NCBI GenBank assembly: GCA_031761405.1
Contig: JASEVX010000112.1
Location: forward strand, 372,001 to 436,000
DNA: 64,000 nucleotides
Reading direction: 5' to 3'
DNA from: Serripes groenlandicus
Lineage: Eukaryota > Mollusca > Bivalvia > Cardiida > Cardiidae
In this document: positions 11,001 to 23,000 of the stretch, piece by piece
Numbering within the stretch: the first letter of the stretch is position 1
Layout of the letters: each line of letters opens with the position of its first letter
The notes under the pieces: generated by a model
Database searches by the model: none
What the model saw: the letters and a program-made list of their open reading frames with translations, nothing else
Told to the model about the DNA's origin: nothing
Made by a program: the position numbers and the translations under genes

Positions 11001-14000
11001 TGTAAGAATTATGACCCCTTTTTTACTTATAAAGTACTTAATTTGCTTATAAATAATATGATAAAGTACTTGCATGGTTATGTTTTCTTTACTTCCCACA
11101 AAAGTTTTGTTTTATTGGCAAGCTCAAAAAAGTTGACCTTGCTGTCCTCCAACAGCTCTTGTTTCCTTAAATTCCCACAATTGTTTCAAAATTTGTCAGC
11201 TGCAGATTTGTCAAAATACATCTTGCATACATCTCGCATACAGTCATGTGGGAAAGGATTGAATGTCTAAAGGCTTAATTGTCTGTTGGTGTAGTCTAAA
11301 AGATATGTGAGCCAGTGCATAAGAAAAGATACAAGTTGGTATTATTGAACAGTGTAGGTACAGATCATCTTGTCCTCCTGCTCAGTCTTATCAGAATCTA
11401 CTCAAATTGACAGAAACGTCTAACAAGCATTTGTTAGTAATATAAGAACAGTGTAGATCTTGATGAGATTGTTCGGATGCACACGGTCATCTAGGTGTAT
11501 CCTGTTCACAAAAGCTAACTTGTACCTTTTATTCTCATGCACTGGCTCATCTGGTTTTCTAGGAGAGATGATAACTGAATTACATTTGACATCAAAAGAG
11601 ACTCGTGAGGCATAATAAGGCCCCAGAGTTACTCTGTTTCTGCATGCAGTTGCTGCCTTTAAGCAGTCAATGTGGAGTGTCATTAGCTAGTCGTTTAGTT
11701 GTTTCCCCAGTCTTATGGATGTTGGAAAACAGCCACTGACAACATGCAAACACTCTCACTTCCCCCCATTCAGAACCATTTTTTAGCTTGTCTGTTTTTC
11801 GAAGAGAAAAAAGCCGGATATTGTGAAACCCTAATAGCATCGCCTGCGTCTTCGTCATAAAACTTTTACCTTACCTCATAACTCAAAAACTTTTCACCAT
11901 TTTCAAATGAAACTTGGTATACCTCTTCCTAAGAACAATATGCGTGTTCTATAGCACTGACTTTAATAATTATTCAATTATACACCATTTTTTACTTAAA
12001 AAACAGACAAGCATAATTGGTGTTTGCTCTGCGGCGTTTTTGTTACACATTTGCAGCAGACCACTTTAAAAAACTTTGTGACAAAAACCATTTGCCATGA
12101 TGTTTTCATCTCCCTTCATTAATTATAGTATACTCTCATTTATAGAAATTGTTCCCACTTTTGTCATAATGGTCTCTTGCATTTTTTTTTGTATGTGGGA
12201 ATAGATTAATTGTTTGGTGTTGAATGCCGCTTTCAACAATTTTTCATTTATATCACAGCATTTCCTGGGTAAGTTACCAGTACAACATGTCCATTTATAC
12301 TGACACCAGCCAGCCAGTCATAATGCTAACCCTGCAATCCTGAGCGCCAAGGAGGGCAGTCATTACTACCATTTTTTAAGGTCTTTGGTATGATCCAGCT
12401 GACGATTGAACTAACGACATCCCACACTCGAGGCAGACGCTCTACCACTACACCACCGAGGTGGTTCATGATAAGTGTGGGTAAAGATCTGTGGACACAT
12501 CAATGCTATCCAACTTACATGCCCAATTGTAACTGTCTCAAGCTTATAATAACCCTTTCTCACATACAACAAACCTGCAGCATGCAACTTTGAAAATATT
12601 TTGTCCCTGGTGTGTAGTGGTAGGGTGGCTGCCCAAGGTATGTAGTGGTAGAGTGACTGCCCCTGGTGTGTAGTAATGGAGAGGTTGCCTAGCTAGTGTA
12701 GTGGTATACTTGTTGCACTAGGTGTATTACAATAATAATAAGTGGTAGAGTGACTGGTCATGGTGTGTAGTGGTAGAGTGGGTGCCCCAGGTGTGTAGTA
12801 GTGGAGTGTCAGGCCAGGATGCAGGAGCTCACAGACTTAAACCCTGACAGAGTCGCCCAAAGACTTTAAACATGGTAGTAATGGCTTTCACTCCTTGATG
12901 ATAAGAGTTGTGGTGTTAGCATCACAAGTGACTTGCTGGTTATAGGATTAGTAGTACTGGTAACAAGGAAATGCAACTATTGCAACAATGCAAAAATTGT
13001 TAAAAGTGACCTTACACATTATACAAACAAACAAACAAAGTATTCCTGTGAAATACCATTTTATAGTGATATACTGTCAAACCTGTGCTAAAGACCACCT
13101 TTGAATAGCAATTCTCTGTACCACACTTTTGGTTTCCAATTAATCATTTTCTGCCTAAATGACCCTGTAATTAAAAACCAACTGCAGATCTTTAAAGACC
13201 ATGTTTTTCTTTTTCAATGGGTGGTTTTAATACACAGGTTCTACTGTTACACAGGACACATTTTGTATTAAAAAAACACAGCTTGACAGTGAAACCTTTC
13301 CATAGCAGCAGACTCATTTCAACACATTGCAGCAGATGACATTTGAAAACATTGCCAGTAAGAGAAATTGATTAGAAAGTCATCTGCTGTAGATCTCGAG
13401 ACATCAATAGGTCAAACATGTTTTTGAAAGTCATCTGCTGGAGAGCCATCGAAAGGTCAAAATTGTTTTTGAAAGTCATCTGCAGTAGAGACATTCCAAG
13501 GTCCTATTTGTTTATGAAAGCGATATATTGTTTTTTATGTTATATTATGTAAATATGGGCAATAGAATATGCTTAAACTAAAATATATTCAAAACTAAAG
13601 TCATCTGCTGCACGAGACATCATAGGGTCCAATATGTTTTTGGAAGTCATCTAATGAAGAGACATCGAAAGGTCTAACATCTTTTTGAAAGTGACATCTG
13701 CTGCAGAGACATTCCAAGGTCCGATTTGTTTTTGAAAACGATGTATTGTATATGTTATATTATGTAAATATGGGCAATAGAATATGCTTAATCTTAAATA
13801 TGTTCAAAACTGAAGTAATCTGCTGCATAGACATCTTAGAGTCCAATATGTTTTTTGAATGTCGTCTAATGCAGAGACATAAACAAGTTCAAGGAATCCT
13901 CCACTAGAGCGGTTAGCATAGTGGATTTGGAACTGGTCTTTCCATGTTTGATCCCAAGTTGCGATGGTCATAGTGGAGTGCCATTGGGCAAGACACATTT

Positions 14001-17000
14001 CCTAGCCTAGTACTGGGAAAACCAGGGATCAGGAGTAAGTAAACTGTCGCCATGATATAACTGAAATAACGTTTTAAAGGGTGTAAAACCCCAATTAAAC
14101 AAAAAAAGCAAAAAAGTCTTATGCAGATACATTAAAAGGCATGCCAGGTTTCTTAAAACAATTTCCTGTTGAGAGAATATGGACAGTAATTGGTTGTGCC
14201 CGTTACATCTTCCACAGACAGACAGACCGCTAATAAACATCTCGTAAAATCAAATTACAATAACTGTTTTGTACATCTTTATGACATTTGCATTACTCCG
14301 GGGAATTACTTCTAGAATGATGTTAACCCTTTCCCACAGATAGAGCCTTCCTGATGCCCGGGCAGTAGATTACTTTTTAAAACATTGTTGCAAAAGAAGA
14401 AATTGCTCATAATGATCAATTTCTCCTTTTGCAACAGTTTTTTCAACTCTTTTCAGTAATTACACTTTCCATTTTTCAAAGTCATCTGCTGCAGATTTGC
14501 TGTAAGTGCTAAAGGGTTAAACATATAGTCAGCTACATGTATATGAACAGAGCCATATTCTTACAGTAAATTCTAAAAGTAAATAGTACAAACAGCACCA
14601 CCATTTCTCATTAAACTGTTTTATCTCCCACCAAAGGCGGTTAGATATTGATATTGTTTTGATCGTCTGTTTTTCCATCCGGAGCTATAAACAGTCAAAT
14701 CTGTGTTCAAAGGCCACCCATGGGAAGTGAACTATCTGGTTTTTGTTCTCACAGGTGGTACGTGTTTAATTGCAGGTTCATTTGTACAGAAAATGAGTAT
14801 TTGGGAATCTAAAAGTATGGCTGCAATAGACAGGGTATTGCTATTCCAAGGTGGTCTTTAGCTTAGGTTTGACTGTATAAGGCATGAACACCAATGGAAA
14901 AAGCCAGAGTTTAATAATGTCCCCTTGAACATATAATGTACATGTACATTTACTGGACTATTCATGATTCGCTCCCATATGCATTTCTATTGCAAATACA
15001 GTCAAACCTGTATTTTAAGACCATCACTGGGAAGAAAACTGTATAGTCTTTGTTCACAGGTGGTCTTTTATTGCATCGACATTTGTGCAGAAAATGAATA
15101 ATTGAGAAATTAAGTGTGCTTGCTAAAGACAGGGAATTGCAATTCAAAAATGGTCTTTAACACAGGTTTGACTGTAAATAAAAAGATTATTCTTTCCAAT
15201 GATTGTCATCTTACACCAATGGGCTTAATATTCTATGTTAGAAGGAAAAGGCTAATGCCTCCCAAATGAAAACTGCAAGTTTAATGAAGATTGCAGCAAG
15301 GTCGCAGCAAAATTACGGTTGCAATCATAATAAACTTGCGACTAACTTTTTTAAGCATGCAGTTAGATTGCGATGGGAACATTCCCAATCTTACCTTTAA
15401 GCATGCTCAAACTTGTGCAACCTAATTAAAATTGTGCAAGCTTGCAAGGTTGTGCAACCTTATTAAGATGGTGTACTTATCACAAGCTTGCTGAAAGCTA
15501 GTATTTTGGTTTGGGCTGGCAAGAATGTTGTGTGAAGTACAGAAATCGAAACAGGTTTGAAAAGGTTAACTTATAACCAACTGTAATACTGTTGGAAATG
15601 ATGTGACACTGGTGAATCAATCAATCCAATAATGAGAACAATCATCAGAACTTTTTTCTGAAGCTAATCTTAAGTTCAAGTTTGAAACTGGGTCATGTTG
15701 GATCAATTATAAGGTGACATTAGGCCAATTTTTAGAAAACTCTATAGGCTTTATTTTTAGCTCGACTATTCGAAGAATATGAGAGCTATACTACTCACCC
15801 TGGCGTCGGCGTCCACGTCACACCTTGGTTAAGGTTTTGCATGCAAGTACTTAAATACTACATGTATTGCATTGAAACTTTCTACAAGCTTACCCAACTA
15901 TCACACCTACGTAGATTATCAAGTTATATAACTCTATCCTGCATTTTATGCAAGTTATTGCCCTTTTTTACTTAGAAATTCTGGTTAAAGTTTTGCGTGC
16001 AACTAAATTAAGAGTCCATATCTCAGTATTTACTTGATGTATTGCATTGAAACTTTCTACAACCTTGCCCAACTATCACACCTATGTAGATTATCAAGTT
16101 AGATAACTCTTTCCTGCATTTTATGCAAGTTATGGCCTTTTTATTACTTAGAAATTCTGGTTAAAGTTTTGCATGCAACTAAATTAAGAGTCCATATCTC
16201 AGTATTAACTTGATGCATTGCATTGAAACTTTATACAACCCTACCCAACTATCACACCTGTGTAGATTATCAAGTGAGATAACTTTATCCTGCATTTTAT
16301 GCAAGTTATGGCCCTTTTAATGCCCCCGGAATCACCGATTCGGTGGACATCTAGTTTTTGGCCTGTCTGTCTCTTTGTCTGTCTGTCGAAAAAAACTTTA
16401 ACCTTGACCACTTCTTTTGAACCATAACAGGTACGGCTACCATATTTCACATGTGTATTTCTTGTGACATGACCTTTCTGTCAGTACCAAAATGTTTGAC
16501 CTTGTGACCTTGACCTTTGACCTAAATTTTGAAAACTTCTTTGTCTGTGGCAAAGAAAACTTTAACCTTGACCACTACTTTTGAACCGTAACAGGTACGG
16601 CTTCCATATTTCACATGTGTATTCCTTGTGACAAGACCTTTCATTCAGTACCAATAGTTTTGACCTTGACCATTACCCTCGACCTAGATGTTGCCATTCG
16701 GGGGCATCAGTGTTTCACAAATACATCTTGTTTTACTTAGAAATTCTGGTTAAAGTTTTGCGTGCAACTAAATTAAGAGTTCATATCTCAGTATTAACTT
16801 GATGCATTGCATTGAAACTTTATACAACCCTATACAACTATCACACCTGTGTAGATTATCAAGTTAGATAACTCTATCCTGCATTTTATGCAAGTTATGG
16901 CCCTTTTTCTACTTAAAAATTCTGGTTAAAGTTTTGCGTGCAACTACATTAAGAGAGCATCTCTTAGTATTTTCTTGATGCATTGCTTTGATACTTTATA

Positions 17001-20000
17001 CAACCCTTCCAAACTATCACACCTATGTTGATTTTCAATTTAAATAACTCTATCCTGCATTTTATGTAAGTTTATGGGCCTTTTTGGACTTATAAACTCT
17101 GGTTAAAGTTTTGCATGCAACTACATTAAGAGACCATATCTTAGTAATTACTTTATGCAGTGCATTGAAACTTTATACAGACCTTCCCAAACATCACACC
17201 TATGTAAACAATCAAGTATGATAACTCTATCCAGCATTTTATGCAAGTTATGGCCCTTTTTGGACTTAGAAATTCTGGTTCAAGTTTTGCAACTACATTT
17301 AGAGTGTAATCTCAGTAACAACTTGAAGCATTGTATTGAAACTTTATACAACCTTTCCCAATTTCACAACTATATACACAACCAATTAAGATAACTCTAT
17401 CCTGCATATGGTGCAAATTGTTGCCCTTTTTTACTTAGAAATTAAGGTTAATGGTTTGCGTGACACTACATTAAGAGTCGATATCTTAGTAACTACTTGA
17501 TGCATTCCATTGACACGTTATAGAACCCTTCCCAACCATCACACCTATGAAAATAATCAAGTTAAATAACTCTATCCTGCATATAATGCAAATTACCACC
17601 CTTTATGAAATTGTGGTTAATGTTTTGCATGCAACTACATTAGAGTCCATTATCTCAGTAAATTAAATAAGCGCTGCAATAGTCGAGCGCGCTGTCCTCC
17701 GACAGCTCTAATGTTAATTAAATCCTTATAAAAGTTCATTAAAACATATTAACAGTCATCCTCATCAAATCCCAGTCTAGTTTGAAACAAGATCACATTA
17801 ATGGGTCAATAACTAAATTACTTGGTTGAATTCTAGTGGAATCATTTATCTTCCAATTTCCTTGTAGTCATTAAAAAAAAAAACATTATCAAGTTTAACA
17901 CTCACAGTCAAGTGGAGTTAAAAATTATGTCATGAAGCCAATCTTTAGATACCTTACAAACACTGGGGAGACCACATATTTCATCTAATCATCAGTAAAA
18001 GTTCATTAGAACATATATTTTTTCAACTCTTTTCTTTATCTTCAATTCCAGTATTAGACAATGTTTTAGACTTTAAAAATGGCTGTGCTCATTTGCGCTC
18101 AGGATTGCAGGCTTAGCATTACGACTGACTGGCTGTTTCAGGATATATTGACCAGTAGTTCAATCTTATGTTTACCTACATGTAATCACAGTCGTCTTCA
18201 ACAAATTTGCTGTATGTGTGAAATTGTTGATGATGTTCATTGCAGGCCGGATTTTCCCAGAGACCCAATTCTCACAAAACATTTCAGACAATCAAATTAC
18301 AAGGACAATTGTCAGGCTTCAAGACGCGGCATCTATTATTTTTCTACATCATTGTGACTTTTGCATTACTCGAGAGAATTGTGTTTACTTGCTTTACAAG
18401 TTCACAGTACAGACACTCTGTAACCAGGGCTTGCTGAACTTCCTTGGAAATCTTACCACATGTTCTTTGAGAAATAACAACTTTAGATCAGTCTGAGTGT
18501 CAATGTCATTTAACTTCTTCAATGCCTGATTGGCAATATTGAGGTTTTTGCAAACAACAAAGATTCAGCTAAGTCAGCTTGTAACAAACTGTCTCACCTC
18601 AATTCAGTATTGTAACAAGCTGTCTCACCTCAATTAAGTATTGTAACAAGCTGTCTCACCTCAATTCAGTATTGTAACAAGCTGTCTCACTTCAATTCAG
18701 TATTGTAACAAGCTGTCTCACCTCAATTTAGTATTGTAACACGTTGTCTCACCTCAATTCAGTATTGTAACAAGCTGTCTCACCTCAATTCAGTACTGTA
18801 ACAAACTGTCTCACCTCAATTCAGTATTGTAACAAACTGTCTCACCGCAATTCAGTATTGTAACAAGCTGTCTCACCTCAATTCAGTATTGTAACAAGCT
18901 GTCTCACCTCAATTCAGTATTGTAACAAGCTGTCTCACCTCAATTCAGTATTGTAACAAGCTGTCTCACCTCAATTCAGTATTGTACATAACAAGCTTTC
19001 TCACCTCAATTCAGTATTGTAACAAGCTGTCTCACCTCAATTCAGTATTGTACGTAACAAGCTTTCTCACCTCAATTCAGTATTGTTTGCCTTTAACTCT
19101 TCTCCTCATACAACAATACTGCAGCAGACGCATTTCAACAAATTTTGTCAAAAAATGGAAAATCTCTATAATTGAATGGATAACCTAGACTAAAAGTGGA
19201 AAACATTGTAGCAATTTCTTCCTTTGTCACTATGTTTTCAAAAAGCCGTCTGCTGCAGAGGTGTGAGAAAGCGTCTATATGAGGGAAAGGGTTAAGTCAT
19301 CACTATATTCCAAAACTCTTATTACATGAGAAATGGAGATACTTAATTTTGAACATGGTAGAGTCTAATTCTTCAAACGATTTGGTGCTGAAAGAGATAA
19401 TTTAAACATGTCAGAGGTCCCGATAAGGAGGGGTGGTACAAGATGCTCTTTTTTCTCACAATATCTCTCTTATTATCAAATAGAAACCCTATGATGTGTG
19501 TACTCAAAAGAATCGTCTCAATGAGACGATTCCTTTGTCAGTACCCACAACATATGGTTAGAGGGTCAAATAAGGATTTTAGAACATGCAAGAAGCCCCT
19601 CTTTAGAACTCTGAATAGCCAAAAAGAAGGAAACTACAAAATATAAATGTTCCTTGTATTGTTTCATTCTTCTGATCACTAGGTATCAGTGTTAAATTTC
19701 TTGCTTGAAGTGAATACATTAACAAGAAACAAAGTTATTACCGATTAATGGGAAAGTGTGAGAGACTGATTACCAAATTTCACTGTTGAGGGAAGACAGT
19801 CAAGGCCCTATTATGTTTCATATCTTAATATTTATAAACCTTTCCTGACATTACAGAATTCTGTCTTAATGGCCTTTATGTTGCAAAGGCTAGACTTTTG
19901 AAACAATAGTAGCATATGATGAGCAATAATTTTCCATAATTATACTTTCATTCATAGATATTTCCATATTTGTGCCTAGAAACATGATAGTATTTTCTTA

Positions 20001-23000
20001 GTCATCTGCTGCAGATTTGTTGTATGTGGGAATGGCTTGGATTATATTTAGTTCTAACCATTTTGTAATGCGTAATCAAATGATGTATCAAATTGAGTTG
20101 GCCATCCATGAAGTTTTTGTGCAATCTTATTTATTTGACATCGATTACAAAAACAAGCTTTTATCTCTAAATGTCAGCTTCCTGGAATGTTATTCAGTAT
20201 TCATGTTGCTTGTGTTTAACAAAATATCCAGAACCCTTTCCTAACATTTTTCGCTGATGCACTTTTTGACACATCTTGACCAGATAACATTATGGTATAA
20301 CAATTAAGCAACAGTTACTGGTCTTAACTAACTGTGTACTGTGGCTCTAAGCACCCATTAACCGTTTCCCTCATACGACAATTCTGCAGCAGACGACTTT
20401 GAACATATTTTGTCAAAAAATAGAAATCCTCTATAATTGAATGGATAACCTATGAATAAAAGTGGAAAACATTGTGGCAAAAGGGTAAATTGCTCGTTTT
20501 AAGCAATTTCTTTTTTTGTCACTATGTTTTCAAAAAGCTGTCTGCTACAGATGCGTCAGAAAGCGTCTATATGAGGGAAAGGGTTAATGAGCAATCAAGC
20601 AATTACTGTTTTTGTCATTTTGTTTTCAATAATACATGTACAGTAAAACCTGTGGTAAACCTGTGGTAAAGACAACCTTTATTTAGCAATTCCCTGTCTA
20701 TAGCAAGCACATTTTTAATTTCTCAATGACTCATTTTCAGCATAAATGACACTGTCAGCCTACTTCATGAACACCTGTGAACAAAGACCATATTGGTCTC
20801 TTCCCAATGGGTGGTCTTTAAACACAGGTTGTATGTATACCTTAACCCATTACTTCACACTGACGACATTTGACGTCTGCTGTTGCAGATCACTTTTGAA
20901 AACATTACAATAAAAGGTGAAATTGCTCAAAACAAGCAATTCCACCTTTTATTGCAATATTTTCAACTGTTTGTAGAAAAATTACTTTCAGTTTTCCAGA
21001 TTTTTCAACTTGTTCGACTGATGATTGTAAAGTGGACGACCTTTGAAAAGTTGTGTGAAGTAATGGGTTAATCTATAGTCGTTTTCCAAATTTCTGTCTA
21101 GATGTTTTCAAAGACGTCGGCTGATGATTTGTTGTATGTAGGAAACAGAGAACAATTATTCTGCACTTAGAATATGTTGCCAATTTGCCCTCATGTTAGG
21201 TCGTAAAACACCAAACAATCAACAACTGTCATATTCTTTCATTTCAGGAATCTTTTTCATCATACCATGCATTGAAAGCTATACGAAAGTGGATCTAAGA
21301 ACAGTGTCCTTTGATGTTCCACCACAAGAGGTTTGTTGGCAGCAGAAGTTTAATATTCTCTCTTTACCCTGCTCTCATACAACAAATCTGCAGCAGGCGA
21401 CTGAAATGATCTGAAAAAAAATATGGAAAATCTTCATTATATAAAAAGTTAGTTTTAAAATAAAGTTTATAACATAATGTATTAAAAGGAGAAATTGCTC
21501 ATTATGATCAATTTCTTGTTTTGCTACAATGTTTTTAAAACTTGTTTACTGAAGAGACCACAGAACGGGTCTCTTCGTGGTAATGGGTTAACATTATAAC
21601 ATTATGGAGAAGAACACAGTTGATTTTTTGAGTATCTGTCAGACCTATTATTCTTGTCCAGACTTTTTCTCGTCAACCTCTAATTGGAAGTCAATATAAA
21701 TTTATGAGAAGCTTCAGTACAGACAGTGTTTGAGCATCTAGCTGCCTCTGGTGCGGAAGGTTACTTGTTTGATCCCTAACCGGGCTCAAACAAAAGCCTT
21801 TGTGCAATTAATCCTTTTGCCAAAATGTTTTCCACTTTAAGTCATAGGGTATCCATTCAATTATAGAGATTTTCTACTTTTTAACAAAATATGTTCAAAG
21901 TCGTCTGCTGCAGAATTGTTGTATGAGGGAAAGGGTTAATGCCTCTGCAGCAGACAGCTTTTTGAAAACATAGTGACAAAAGAAGAAATTGCACAAAACG
22001 TGCAATTTCTCCTTTTGCCACAATGTTTTCCACTTTTAGTCATAGGTTATCCATTCAATTATAGAGATTTTCTACTTTTTAACAAAATATGTTCAAAGTC
22101 GTCTGCTGCAGAATTGTTGTATGAGGGAAAGGGTTAACAATGGTAGTAAAGTCTTTCCCTCCTAAGATGCTCAGGATTGTGGGATTAACATTATGACTGA
22201 TTACTTGGGGTCAGGATGAATGAACTAGTATAGTACTGGTAACTATTGAAAGTGACATTAAACACAATACTTATAAACAGTATGAAGAGGAAATGCACAT
22301 TGATATTTTAGAAAAGCTTGTATGAATGCAAATTTCTCAAACCCTTTCCCACATACAAAAAATCTGCAGATGACTATTAAAAAAATCAAACATAGAAATC
22401 TCTCTGAATAAAAGTTTTATCAAAGAATAAAGAGTTGTATAATATGATGAGCAATTTCTTCTTTCACCACAATGTTTTCAAAAGTTGTCGTAACTGCAGA
22501 GGTATCAGAAAGCATCTAAATGTGGGAAAGGGTTAATTTTCTACATTTGATTATCTTCCATTTAAGGAGAAAACATCAGTTTTACAGATTTTCTTGATTT
22601 ATTTTCTTTAATAGCTCAACCAGTCAAATCTCTTAACCCTTTTCCACAAATGCTGAATCTGCAGCAGACGACTTTAAAACCTTCTGGGCAAAAACACTTC
22701 TAACTCCTGATATTGTCTTTTTATATAGCTACATGTAGCTGCTCTCAAAGAACAGATAACCATTATGATATGATGTTTTTGTGTCGATCGTTAGCTTTAA
22801 CCCTTTCCCGCATACAGACACTTTCTGATGCCTCTGCAGCAGATCACTTTTAAAACATTGTGACACAAGGAGAAATTTCTGACAATGACCAATTTCTTCT
22901 TTTGCCTCAATCTTTTCTACTCTATTCCATAATTTTATTGTTATTTAGAAATGTTTTTCGTGTTTTTGCATAGATATTTTAAAAGTAGTCTACTGCAGAT

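Larger units (their letters stand above)
6718..11162 (+). mobile_element. Helitron-like tandem-unit element, split by three insertions
   Basis: It starts TTTTTAGCTCGAC and ends CTGTCCTCCAACAGCTCTTG, the paired ends seen in several elements here. The body is about four units of ~165 bp (GAATTATGGCCCTTTT ... TTGGTTAAGTTTTTTGTACC ... CAAAACCATTA ... ATCATTACCTCCATCAACAG). The body pieces are 6718-7050, 7450-7562, 8022-8091 and 10926-11162; unrelated sequence lies between. Bivalve elements with internal ~160-bp arrays (pearl/CvA, DTE) have been linked to Helitrons/Helentrons; assignment here is by resemblance. Confidence 0.65.

Noticed and set aside
10695..11270. 191-codon + strand ORF
   Set aside because: It runs from the right TIR of the 2.8-kb element into the outer tandem-unit repeat; no domain, and its sequence changes character at the junction.
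18579..19086. CRISPR-like array
   Set aside because: 31-bp units are contiguous without spacers, in a eukaryotic intron; it is a minisatellite.
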